The position numbers were made by a program, and so were the translations under genes. A stretch of DNA of 64,000 nt from positions 1 through 64,000 of the forward strand of contig JAQVAV010000014.1 of the NCBI GenBank assembly GCA_028690665.1, in the 5' to 3' direction. Shown piece by piece: positions 17,940 to 26,247 of this stretch (positions are counted from its first letter, which is position 1; the number at the start of each line of letters is the position of its first letter). This DNA is from Paludibacter sp. Lineage in GTDB: Bacteria; Bacteroidota; Bacteroidia; Bacteroidales; Paludibacteraceae. The notes below the pieces were generated by a model. The model saw nothing but the letters and a program-made list of their open reading frames with translations. It ran no database searches and was not told where the DNA came from.

Positions 17940-19364
17940 TTAAATTTTTATAATCTTTTCATATTTAATTGATTGCCCGTTTTTCTGGATGAGGCAAATA
18001 TATATACCTTTGTTGAGATTTGAGAGCAATAGGCTGTTGTTTTTAGAGTCAACCTTTTGTTGTAACAATATTCTTCCCCAGTTATCATAAAGAGTTATTT
18101 CAATAGGCTCATCTGTTTCGATTTGTATAATATTCGTCGCAGGATTCGGGGATATTCTAAATGACTTTGTTTGAGGTAGTTTAGAATGACCTAAGGTTAA
18201 AGGAGCTCCCCACTCCAGGTTCCCTTTTTTGAAATAAACGAGTTCTCTTTTCTGATTGTCTCCCATAAATCCTTCACAAAAATAGTACGGACCACCGAGA
18301 CCTTTATAGTAAAAGTAAGTTGGGAAACAACCATCAGCAATTATTTGCTGCCAGCAACTATTATCGGTGCTCATAATATCTTCAGCGGCATTGGGCAGTG
18401 CTTTTTTGTCAAATGTTCCTACATACTGTTTTATATAGTTTGCTGTGTTTCCAGAGATAATTGGATCGTTGGCAAGCCGGTCAAATACGCTGTCGGATTT
18501 GATCATTCTGCACAAAGTATCATGTGTTACTATGGCAGAATTGTTGGTTTCAACAAATTGGTCAAACTTGTAGAAAACAGAATCTGTATAATCTATTCTT
18601 TCAATGCATTTTTGAACCTCATCTATTGAATATGTATAGTTATCATATATATATCCCAAAGGAGGAGTTTGCCGAGTTGTGACGTGGATTTCATCTCCAA
18701 TCTGAAAGTCATGTACCTGAAGCCATGTGAGGTTTTGAGTTCCTAATGCAGGGGCGGAAATTCCATTTAGCGTAAGATTGAAGCTGCTTCCTCGCTCGTA
18801 TCTAAACTGATAATCGGGAAAATACGTGAAGTTGAAAGTTTTTATTAAACCATATTGCCGGCTTATGATGATTGTCGTATTGTCCAGAATATGTGAAGTC
18901 GGTTTCATTGTTTGGTCAAAAACATTTAAGATGATTGTTTTTACCGAATCTGATATTCCCAAGAATGACATGGTATCTATTTTAGTTACTTTAGCAGTTA
19001 TAGTTGTGGTTTCATTTTTAAAAAGAATCCATGATTCATTAAGTTTTGCTTGTGTATTTATTTTGATAGTATCGTTTTGATTGTTAAAAAAGAAGTTAAA
19101 TACAGGAGTTATAATAATTTTACTCCCCAAAAGTGATGCTCCATTGGGTATGTAACAATTATAATCAATTACCTGAAAATTTTTGAATGGATACATGACA
19201 GAGTCATTACCGGTAATTTTCACAGAATCAATTCTTAGTGAAGATAATTCTGAGTTTTCCATGAAAAACAGTATTCTATTAGAATATGTTGCCTGATAAT
19301 CAAACGGGAATATAGCTGTACATAAAAATAAAAAAAATATAAAAATGTAAATTGTTTTTTTCAT
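17940..19364 (-). CDS. Secreted protein with T9SS type A C-terminal sorting domain
   Basis: 474 aa with signal peptide (about 1-20) and no recognisable enzymatic domain. The last 75 residues form a type A sorting domain: FRISPNPATNIIQIETD, ITLYDNWGRILLQQKV, LNKGIYICLIQ, IKYEKIIKI. It should therefore be exported through the type IX system to the cell surface. The body is beta-rich, Asn/Thr-rich and lies at the edge of the accessory region. I cannot assign a function. Confidence 0.8.
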   Translation of the reverse strand: MKKTIYIFIFFLFLCTAIFPFDYQATYSNRILFFMENSELSSLRIDSVKITGNDSVMYPFKNFQVIDYNCYIPNGASLLGSKIIITPVFNFFFNNQNDTIKINTQAKLNESWILFKNETTTITAKVTKIDTMSFLGISDSVKTIILNVFDQTMKPTSHILDNTTIIISRQYGLIKTFNFTYFPDYQFRYERGSSFNLTLNGISAPALGTQNLTWLQVHDFQIGDEIHVTTRQTPPLGYIYDNYTYSIDEVQKCIERIDYTDSVFYKFDQFVETNNSAIVTHDTLCRMIKSDSVFDRLANDPIISGNTANYIKQYVGTFDKKALPNAAEDIMSTDNSCWQQIIADGCFPTYFYYKGLGGPYYFCEGFMGDNQKRELVYFKKGNLEWGAPLTLGHSKLPQTKSFRISPNPATNIIQIETDEPIEITLYDNWGRILLQQKVDSKNNSLLLSNLNKGIYICLIQKNGQSIKYEKIIKI

Positions 19365-19788
19365 GCTATTTGACTTGTGTTTAGAGGCTAAAGTTAATTA
19401 TTTCTGGTGAAGATTATTATAATTTGTATTGAATTTATTAGATATAATTTTTAATTCGTCCCTAATTTTAATGGGACACTAATGACAACAACTCATCAAT
19501 AAATTTTCAATTTGGTATTGGAATTACTTTCAATTTTGAAAAAAATCTGTCATACAAAATATGTCCTTGATAAATGAGGAAAAGCCCTGCTGCCGCACGA
19601 ATCCTTTCGTGTGGCATGTCTCTAAATAAACAAATATCGATATGGGAGTAGAAATTATAAATTATATCATCCTCCTGAAAAAGATAGTATTCATCAAAAC
19701 TCTTTTGAAAAGGGGGTCGCATTTTAAGCTAAAAATATATGTATAGTAACGCTATCGATTATGCAGGTGTAAATTACTCAAGAATGTA
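19365..19788. other. Gene-poor stretch with degenerate fragments
   Basis: Start of the accessory region. It contains a minus-strand 71-codon open frame (19507-19722) whose central part, YNFYSHIDICLFRDMPHE, has a diverged relative at about 24412-24480. A short inverted repeat (19598-19620 against 19803-19826) also encodes the MPHERI words on both strands. These look like scraps of a duplicated gene rather than a working one. Confidence 0.5.
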
Positions 19789-19893
19789 TTAGTTGTAAAA
19801 TAATGCCACACGAAAGGATTGTGCAGTAACGGGGTGTTTAATATTATATCCATAATGTGTATTACCGCGTGAACAAACAATCTTTTTTCTCAT
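19789..19893 (-). CDS. 34-aa mini-ORF at the edge of repeat copy 1
   Basis: Starts MRKKIVCSRGNTHYGYNIKH and ends after 34 codons. A -7 box (TATCTTTG on the minus strand, 19922-19929) lies 29 bp upstream of its ATG. Repeat copy 3 carries the same beginning (MRKKIVCSRGN.HYG) at 29822-29875 before a stop. The conserved promoter plus start suggests either a real leader peptide or the truncated 5' end of a former gene. Function unknown. Confidence 0.35.
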   Translation of the reverse strand: MRKKIVCSRGNTHYGYNIKHPVTAQSFRVALFYN

Positions 19894-20178
19894 ATAAGGA
19901 TGATTTGGCTTAAACAATTTACAAAGATACAAAATATCCCATTAACACGAATAAAAAAATGCTTGTTTTTTACAAGTATTTTTTTAGATAGTTATTTAAT
20001 TATTTTTTATTTCTTTGTGATTTAAAGAAATCTTGATTGTTTATAAATAGAAGCAAGACAGCTATAACAGTTAGCTATAAACATAAAAAAGCGGAGCCGG
20101 AATCCCTGTTTGTTGGCGCAACCAAATTCCGGCTTCCGCCCATACCCAAACTTATAAAAAGAAAGGAGGATACATACA
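19850..20178. repeat. Long direct repeat, copy 1
   Basis: First of three copies (others near 24710-25061 and 29830-30232), about 90% or more alike by eye. Landmarks from left to right: CGTGAACAAACAATC, a -7 box on the minus strand (19922-19929), an ATGCTTG..ACAAG hairpin flanked by A and T runs, AGCTATAACAGTTAGCT, then a GC-rich stem (20091-20103 with 20126-20139) that is a terminator when read leftward. The right end runs into GGAGGATACATACATGG, a strong ribosome-binding-like site before a four-codon ORF (MDTS). This copy lacks the right-hand TATCTTTG box seen in the other two. Confidence 0.8.
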
Positions 20179-20393
20179 TGGATACAAGCTAATCAATTAA
20201 TAAAAACTGAATAAAGTATAACTTCAACATTGAGTACCAATGCTTTTAGTAACAATAAAGATTTATAGTTCTCAAGAGATGAGTCTCAATATATATCAGA
20301 CTATTAAAGATGAAAAGTCAGAAAAAATATAATAACAAATTCGAATGTTTCGATTTACATGCCAATCGAAGACATTTATAAAACTCCATTAAA
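20179..20393. other. Leader region before the lipoprotein gene
   Basis: About 215 bp of A+T-rich DNA from the four-codon frame at 20179 to the ATG at 20394. I see no clear promoter box or hairpin. Confidence 0.4.
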
Positions 20394-20837
20394 ATGAAAA
20401 AAATAATTTATTTAATAATAATTACAGCATTTTTCGCATGTACTTCTCAATCCGAAAATGAGGAGTTAACGGAATCTGATGTTTTAACCGAATTCACAAA
20501 CACACGGATTAATAATTTTGAAGAATCCCTCATAAATTCATTATCAACAAATACAGATATAGAAAAATTCCAAATTTCATTAAAAGAGAATTTAAAGCAA
20601 AAAGATGAATCTTTAGTGTTGGATTTAGAGCAAAAAATGAACAAATATAAAAGAGCAAAATCGACATATAGCCCGGAAGAAGACTCAATAATCATTGAAA
20701 AATTAGATGAGTTGAGAAACAATGTTATCTCTTTCACCCCGGACGATAACGATGATGATGAAACAATAAAAAGAAAATTCTTGTCAAATTTGAATATAGA
20801 AAAAATTTCATTTATCGCGTCCGTTAAATCAAAGTGA
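20394..20837 (+). CDS. Small lipoprotein, probably the N-terminal part of a frameshifted Cys-rich precursor
   Basis: 147 aa. Lipoprotein-type signal (MKKIIYLIIITAFFACTS, Cys at about 16) then a charged, helical body with Asp-rich patches. The stop at 20835-20837 falls directly before the next frame. Removing one A from the AAA at 20831-20833 would join this frame to the downstream one as VKS-SDLTETP. A single gene of about 249 codons broken by a one-base insertion is therefore likely. Not recognised by family. Confidence 0.6.
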   Translation: MKKIIYLIIITAFFACTSQSENEELTESDVLTEFTNTRINNFEESLINSLSTNTDIEKFQISLKENLKQKDESLVLDLEQKMNKYKRAKSTYSPEEDSIIIEKLDELRNNVISFTPDDNDDDETIKRKFLSNLNIEKISFIASVKSK

Positions 20838-20838
20838 T

Positions 20839-21144
20839 TTGACTGAAACCCCCAAAGACATCTTAATCAATCAAGCGATTTATGAATTAGGTGTAATATC
20901 AGTTTTATCAGAATATTCAGAAAGTTTAGAACAACTTAGCAATAGTCAGCAAAACATCAGTGGACAACAAAAAGTATCTACCGGCTGTAATTGGTGGTGC
21001 AGAAACCAAAAAGCAATTGTATGTTCCGGCATGTCACTCGGAGCAGCGGGTTGTTGGGCTGGCGTAGTTTATGGGTGTGTACCTTGTGTTGAATATTGCA
21101 CCGGATTAACCGTTTTAGCAGTACTTTGTTGGACAAGTTATTAA
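20839..21144 (+). CDS. Cys-rich hydrophobic C-terminal part, bacteriocin-like
   Basis: Annotated from a TTG at 20839, but this frame is open further upstream and is probably the 3' half of the preceding gene (+1 shift near 20831). The tail (about residues 48-101) holds eight cysteines in a Gly/aromatic/hydrophobic context: TGCNWWCRNQ, VCSGMSLGAAGCWAG, GCVPCVEYC, VLCWTSY. This resembles Cys-rich prepropeptide toxins such as the halocin C8 class in composition and layout only; I cannot show homology. Without the shift repaired it has no ribosome binding site or signal peptide. Confidence 0.5.
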   Translation: MTETPKDILINQAIYELGVISVLSEYSESLEQLSNSQQNISGQQKVSTGCNWWCRNQKAIVCSGMSLGAAGCWAGVVYGCVPCVEYCTGLTVLAVLCWTSY

Positions 21145-21165
21145 TCAATTAAACAATATAATTTT

Positions 21166-21654
21166 ATGAAATATATTTTATTTATAATGCTCCTGTTTAC
21201 TCAAACAGTATTTTCTCAAAAAGGCCTTTACAGTAGAATTGAAAGTGATTTTCCAAGTGTTGATTTAAATAATTCAAGTGTTGTATCACAACTAATTCGA
21301 TTGGGATTGGGATATTCGTTTACTGAAAATATAGGTACATCATTGAATATCGGGAGCGGATTATTGGGAAAAAACGCAATTCAACTTTCAGGCACAAATA
21401 AATATTTTTCTTTTGGTATCAGTGCCGATTATATGCCTTTGAAATTTAAAAACAAATACAAACTGGGTATTGAGGCATTAAGTGATTACAACATAATATT
21501 TGTAGATAATAATGATGATGACCATTTATCAATAACCGGAGCTTTAAAGTTACAGTTACCGTCAAAAACGTATTTAAGAATAGGGTTGCAAAACAGGTTT
21601 ATGCAAAATAGAGCCGCCTTGCTTGTTTGTACGTTTGGTTATAGGTTGCATTGA
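21166..21654 (+). CDS. Small outer-membrane beta-barrel-like protein
   Basis: 162 aa with signal peptide (about 1-17, ending TVFSQ) followed by alternating amphipathic strands (LGLGYSFTENIGTSLNIGSG, FSFGISADYMPLKF, YLRIGLQNRFM) and a C-terminal aromatic strand (LLVCTFGYRLH). Likely a small eight-stranded barrel in the outer membrane. It follows the Cys-rich frame by 21 bp and may be co-transcribed. No family recognised. Confidence 0.6.
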   Translation: MKYILFIMLLFTQTVFSQKGLYSRIESDFPSVDLNNSSVVSQLIRLGLGYSFTENIGTSLNIGSGLLGKNAIQLSGTNKYFSFGISADYMPLKFKNKYKLGIEALSDYNIIFVDNNDDDHLSITGALKLQLPSKTYLRIGLQNRFMQNRAALLVCTFGYRLH

Positions 21655-21768
21655 TATCGAATATAAAAAACATTGGCCGGCATTTACTAAAAAATAGCTA
21701 CCAAATGTTGTAAGAAACTAAACTGATAGAGGTTTACTTGGTCATCATTAAGATGCAAAATAATAAAA

Positions 21769-21791
21769 TAAGCGGAGCCGGAATCCCTGTA
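21769..21791. repeat. Fragment of the long direct repeat
   Basis: AGCGGAGCCGGAATCCCTGT, a 20-bp exact match to the left arm of the GC-rich stem in the long repeat. The next frame begins immediately after it, so a recombination at this stem probably removed the 5' part of that gene. Confidence 0.6.
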
Positions 21792-21793
21792 AT

Positions 21794-22372
21794 TTGTCTG
21801 ATTTAAACAATAATATCCCCAATGGTTCACAACGCATCAAAGCAGCAGCACCAATATTATATGGTCAAAATGTTAGTTTTACCCTTTCAAGGAATATTCC
21901 ACAGAATATAACGGGGTTACAAAAATCCAATTCGACAGTTTCAGCTGACACTACTGTTACAATGTATATACCTGAGTTGGTCGAAATAAGTTCACCAAAG
22001 GTTGAAACCAGCAAAGATCTAATGCCATACTGTTTTTATAAAAATTTCGTATTAAAATGGAACACGGATACAAAGAATGAAAATGGATTGGTAGTTGTTG
22101 TGGAATGGTCGGGCATGTATGTTACCGGACAAAAAGAAAACAAATATGTAAGAAATATTGATATAATAACCGATGACAATGGTAGTACAACACTGAAAAA
22201 TGAAATTTTCAATGGTATTTCTGAGAATGCGATTGCATTTATTACATTGCTGCGAGGAAACATTGCTATTGTTGATGATTATTATAGTAAACAGGAAATT
22301 ATTGACCCTTATAGCTTAATAGCAGAGACACATGCTATTTTACCCTTTATTTTAGTCCGCAATTTAGATTAA
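21794..22372 (+). CDS. Hypothetical protein, probably 5'-truncated
   Basis: 192 codons from a TTG; no ATG, signal peptide or ribosome-binding site is visible, and the frame starts right at the repeat fragment. The body is beta-rich (YVRNIDIITDDNGSTTL, GLVVVVEWSGMYVTG) and ends ILPFILVRNLD. Probably a fragment of a larger secreted or lipoprotein gene; not recognised. Confidence 0.4.
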   Translation: MSDLNNNIPNGSQRIKAAAPILYGQNVSFTLSRNIPQNITGLQKSNSTVSADTTVTMYIPELVEISSPKVETSKDLMPYCFYKNFVLKWNTDTKNENGLVVVVEWSGMYVTGQKENKYVRNIDIITDDNGSTTLKNEIFNGISENAIAFITLLRGNIAIVDDYYSKQEIIDPYSLIAETHAILPFILVRNLD

Positions 22373-22378
22373 CAACAC

Positions 22379-22553
22379 TTTTCACGAGGGTGTCTCAAAA
22401 GAAAGAAGAACTCAAATTTCGCAAATAAACTCAAATTTTTACAAATCATAATTATTTCTATTTCAATAATATATTAGATTTATTAATCTGTTTTATTTGT
22501 GAAAATTTGCGGAATTTGCGTTCAAAATTCTCTTTTTGGACGCCCTCGTGAAA
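22379..22553. mobile_element. MITE-like element with ~46-bp terminal inverted repeats
   Basis: Left end TTCACGAGGGTGTC (from 22381) and right end, read in reverse, TTCACGAGGGCGTC (to 22552); similarity continues for about 46 bp. The 80-bp centre is A+T-rich without coding potential. The GAGGGTGTC terminus resembles those of some IS1182/IS5-type elements, so a non-autonomous derivative is likely. Its right edge lies where the S41 lipoprotein start codon should be. Confidence 0.65.
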
Positions 22554-22559
22554 AAATAA

Positions 22560-23603
22560 ACAACATATCTTCTTTTTATTGTATTATGTATATCGTGTAC
22601 TGACGATATTGTAGTAAAAGATAATCCTGAAAATGTATTTCGGACATTCTGGAACACAATGAATGACCATTATGTGAATTTTGACATCAAACATCTTGAC
22701 TGGGATTCTGTTTATCAAGTTTATTACCCTAAAGTGCAAACAATGGAGTGCGACACGGAGCTTATCCCTGTTTTTCAGGAAATTATTGATTCGCTTAAAG
22801 ACCAACATGTTGCAATTTGCTTAAATGACAGGAGATGTATTAATTACCACAAATCTTTCAGCGATAGCATTTTTGTAGGTTTTGATGGGTATAAATTTAA
22901 ATTAATCGAACCATGTGAATATAAAAATGGCTATTTACTATATCAAAGCCAATTGAAAGACTACGCATGTATCGAACTTCTTCATTTCAGCTCAACTTTT
23001 GGCATCCAGTAGTTAAAATCAAAAGTTAAAAAATTAAATTATTCAAAGGGTATTATTATTGATGTCAGAACCAATGAAGGAGGGTATATAAAATTCCCAT
23101 TTGAAATCTTAAGTTGGTTTTACAAAGGGGAAAAAACATTGTTTTACCAAAGCTACAAACAAAGCCCGTCTAAAGATGATTTTAGCGAGAAGAAACCTTT
23201 CAAATACAAGGGAAACGGATATATTCCGGATTCTATACCATTGATATTATTGACTAATCCAAATACATACAGTGCCGGAAATTTCTTTGCCTATATTATG
23301 AATGAATTCCCCAATTGTATTTCCGTAGGATTGCCAACCGGAGGAGGTGATGAACCTATACAGATTCATTTATTGCCAAACGGCTGGACATTTTCATATC
23401 CATATTTCAGAAATTATTCGCTACAAGGAGTCAGATTTGAGAATCATCTGGTTCCTGATTATATGGTACAAAAAGAGGGCTCCCTATTAATCATAGGCGG
23501 AAAATATAGCTCTTATCATGATGAACAATTTATAAGAGCACTTTGCCTGCTCAATAGCATTAATGAATACCCTTACATTGATTATACGAAAATATGGGAG
23601 TAA
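22560..23603 (+). pseudogene. S41-family peptidase lipoprotein, disrupted by MITE and in-frame TAG
   Basis: Reads as one frame with lesions. The start codon is missing; in-frame TAA at 22557-22559 follows the MITE end. Then a lipoprotein signal (TYLLFIVLCISCTD), the S41 N-terminal region (FWNTMNDHYVNFDIK, LDWDSVYQVYYPKV), an in-frame TAG at 23010-23012, then GIIIDVRTNEGGYIKFP and the catalytic Ser region LLTNPNTYSAGNFFAYIM, ending YIDYTKIWE. S41 (C-terminal processing/TSP) peptidases cleave periplasmic or surface proteins. With at least two lesions it is unlikely to be functional. Confidence 0.75.
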
Positions 23604-24399
23604 AGTTAAATCTAAAAAAAATATGGATTTATGCATATAGTTTTTTATGTATGCATACGCTTTTTGCACAACATCACGATAATTTATCGTACAATAAAGA
23701 ATGGTCAATTCGGTTGGGTTATATAAAAGTGGACTGCCTGGCATAAGCACTGGTGTAGATTACTACTTTCATAAAGAATTATCAAACGCATATCCGGTCA
23801 ATTATGAATTTCAAACAAAGCTAAACTATGGACTTTTAATGAAGCCGAAAGATGACAATGGATTTATCAAACCATACCATCATGCAGAAATTTCGGCTGG
23901 AGCAATCTGGTCATATAGTGTTCCTGTCTCAAAACTAAACATAGATATGGGAGGAGGTATGTTATTTCATGTATTGGTCGGTTATAATTCCGGATATAAA
24001 TTTGATGATAATTATTATACGCATTTACAACCTTATGGAAATTGGCTGGCCATGCCATCCACTGCTCTAAAACTACAATACGAATTTGAAAATATAAAAT
24101 TACGAACCAAATTAATTATCCCAGTTTGTGTTGGTGGTTTTTTTCGGGAATACCAATATTATCCATATCTTGAAAAGGAATTTTTATCGTATATAATAAC
24201 TCCTAATACATTGGCCTTTTGCAATAAGTATACAGCTGTTTTTGCTGAAGCTGATTGCATCATTCCTCTAAATTTCCCCAACAAAAGAAAACGTGATTTA
24301 AAAATCGGGCTTTATCTTGATTACACAAACAGCAGTATTCATTATATAATCGAAAGGAAACGAAATATTGGGCTTACATTGGGCTTACAACTAAATTGA
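23595..24399 (+). pseudogene. Outer-membrane beta-barrel protein with single-base frameshift
   Basis: An ATG at 23595, overlapping the S41 stop, opens a frame with signal peptide (IYAYSFLCMHTLFAQ) and EWSIRLGYIK, then shifts. Adding one A to the A-run at about 23726-23729 joins it to the downstream frame SGLPGISTGVDYYF, which continues to 24399. The body shows alternating barrel strands (AGAIWSYSVPVSKLNIDMGG, LKIGLYLDYTNSS) and ends TLGLQLN. Encodes an outer-membrane protein of about 267 residues when repaired. Confidence 0.65.
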
Positions 24400-24709
24400 A
24401 GATTACTAATGCCCGAATACTTTCGCGTGGGAAATCCTCAAAATAAACAAATATCGATTTATGAGTGAAATTATAAATTCCATTATTTTTGTTAAGTGTA
24501 GCTTGGTTGAAGATGTTGAGCGATGCGTTTTTCGCTTCGTTCGAGCTAAGAGCAAGTCTTCGGACTTGCGTGTTTGTAAAGTTAAATAAATATATCTATT
24601 CACAAGGATAGAATCAGTTTGCTTAGCCCTGGCGCGAAGTAAAACTTTGAATTTGGAAAGCCGGAGCTTTTCTTTTAGCTATGACGAAGGCCGGAGCCTT
24701 CGCCAAACA
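24400..24709. other. Non-coding stretch with three tight hairpins
   Basis: Contains a relative of the 19.6-kb gene scrap (24412-24480) and three perfect small hairpins: GCAAGTC-TTCG-GACTTGC (24552-24569), AAAGC-CGGA-GCTTT (24657-24670) and CGAAGGC-CGGA-GCCTTCG (24685-24702). No gene is supported. Confidence 0.55.
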
Positions 24710-25061
24710 TCGGATTTGGCTTAAACAATTTGCAAAGATACAAAATATTCCATTAACACGAATAAAAAAATGCTTGTTTTTTACAAGCATTTTTTTAGAT
24801 AGTTATTTAATTATTTTTTATTTCTTTGTGATTTAAAGAAATCTTGATTGTTTATAAATAGAAGCAAGACAGCTATAACAGTTAGCTATAAACATAAAAA
24901 AGCGGAGCCGGAATCCCTGTTTGTTGGCGCAACCAAATTCCGGCTTCCGCCCATACCCAAACTTATAAAAAGAAAGGAGTTGCAAAGATAGCAACAACTA
25001 TTGTAATTATCTTATTATGCGGGAGAAAGAAAGCAAAAATAACACTCTCGAAAGCCAACAA
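24710..25061. repeat. Long direct repeat, copy 2
   Basis: Second copy. GC-rich stem 24902-24914 with 24937-24950, ATGCTTG/CAAGCAT hairpin near 24771-24791, minus-strand -7 boxes at 24733-24740 and 24983-24990. The last box sits in a small GTTGC/GCAAC palindrome. The shared tail runs on through TATTATGCGGGAGAAA to about 25061. It heads the hydrolase/propeller cassette. Confidence 0.8.
24893..24976 (-). ncRNA. Putative ~85-nt small RNA inside repeat copy 2
   Basis: Read leftward: -7 box TATCTTTG (24983-24990), then about 85 nt ending in a 13-bp GC-rich stem with one bulged base and 22-nt loop, followed by TTTTTT. This is a complete promoter-to-terminator unit with no ORF. The same unit is present in copy 3 (promoter 30151-30158, stem weakened by mutations), while copy 1 lost the promoter. 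No Rfam family recognised. Confidence 0.35.
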
Positions 25062-25101
25062 ATGTTGATAAAAACACGCTTTACACAAAACAGTTTAAAA
25101 C

Positions 25102-26217
25102 ATGAACACTTCAATAATTAAATCGAAGTGTTTCTACAATATTAACCTTATGGAAATACGAATCAAAGAGCATTTATTAAAAACAATAATCAGCAATAAA
25201 ATATCCGAAAAAACAGCAATATTGACTTTTGCCTTTTTGGCTTTATTTTTTCTAAACTCATGTAATAAAGACACAACAGAAATTTCAAACTCTAAAGTTG
25301 AAAAAGGAGAATTAGCTGTAGAAATTTTCACTCACTCTCAATGTGTAGATAAAATTGAACTTCTAAATGAAACAAAACATCTTGATTTTATCTCTCCTGA
25401 GATAATTTTAATGGTTCAATCAAACAAACAGGCAATGATGCGTATATCTAAAAGTAGTACTAATGAAATTGATACATTATTTTCTTTAGAGGAAATACCA
25501 ATATATAAAGAGAAAGTTTCTACGACACGCATTTATTCTTCTGGTACAATGGAAAGTGAAAGCGAAGACATTACTCCTGATAACATGAATCCCATTAATA
25601 CATTTACCGCAAATCCATTACCTGCAGAGGCTACTATTAGAAAAACAGTACAGGAGGATGGGTTAATTAAATCATATAATGGAGAAGGTAAGCTAATTCA
25701 ATCAGTTCCTTATGAGGAACAAAATATGAAAAGCTTTTTAGATACGCTAAAATACTACGTAGCTATAACTGAAGATTCAATAGCATTACAGCAAGTAAAA
25801 TCATCACAAAGTCAATTAAGGAAAATTAAACAACAATCAATTTCTAACGGTTTAAAAATTATAGAATTATCAAATGGGAATATCGTTCTCGAACAATTAA
25901 TTGAAAGTGGTTCTATTTCTAATTCCATAAAAATCAAGAGTAGTCAATCACCCCTTAGATCTCGAACAGAATTAAATGCTGAAATGAATAAAACTATCAA
26001 GTTTGAGATATTGCAGGGTGATCAGTTGTTACTTCGCAGATCCTATTTTTACTCAAATAAGGACGCATTAAAAAATTCAAAATACACATTAAATATTCCA
26101 AAAGAGAATCCGGAATTAATTAAATCAGAAGCTTTATTTTTTAACAACAAAAATATTCCTATGATTAAAAGTACTCAGGAGTATTATCTTCGTAATCAAA
26201 TGGTATTTCATTTTTAA
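25102..26217 (+). CDS. Lipoprotein, family unknown
   Basis: 371 aa from the first ATG; an internal ATG at 25150 (MEIRIKEHLLK) may be the true start. A hydrophobic stretch followed by a lipobox-like FFLNSCNKD near residue 54 suggests a lipoprotein with an unusually long N-region. The body is Ser/Lys/Glu-rich and helical. It opens a cassette with two alpha/beta hydrolases and a propeller lipoprotein; a chaperone or inhibitor role for the hydrolase 30 bp downstream is possible but unproven. Confidence 0.6.
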   Translation: MNTSIIKSKCFYNINLMEIRIKEHLLKTIISNKISEKTAILTFAFLALFFLNSCNKDTTEISNSKVEKGELAVEIFTHSQCVDKIELLNETKHLDFISPEIILMVQSNKQAMMRISKSSTNEIDTLFSLEEIPIYKEKVSTTRIYSSGTMESESEDITPDNMNPINTFTANPLPAEATIRKTVQEDGLIKSYNGEGKLIQSVPYEEQNMKSFLDTLKYYVAITEDSIALQQVKSSQSQLRKIKQQSISNGLKIIELSNGNIVLEQLIESGSISNSIKIKSSQSPLRSRTELNAEMNKTIKFEILQGDQLLLRRSYFYSNKDALKNSKYTLNIPKENPELIKSEALFFNNKNIPMIKSTQEYYLRNQMVFHF

Positions 26218-26247
26218 TAAAAAAACAATTTACAAATAATCAATATT

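Noticed and set aside
24406-24603. 65-codon minus-strand frame
   Set aside because: Spans hairpins and the degraded gene scrap; the peptide similarity to the 19.6-kb scrap is in a different frame.
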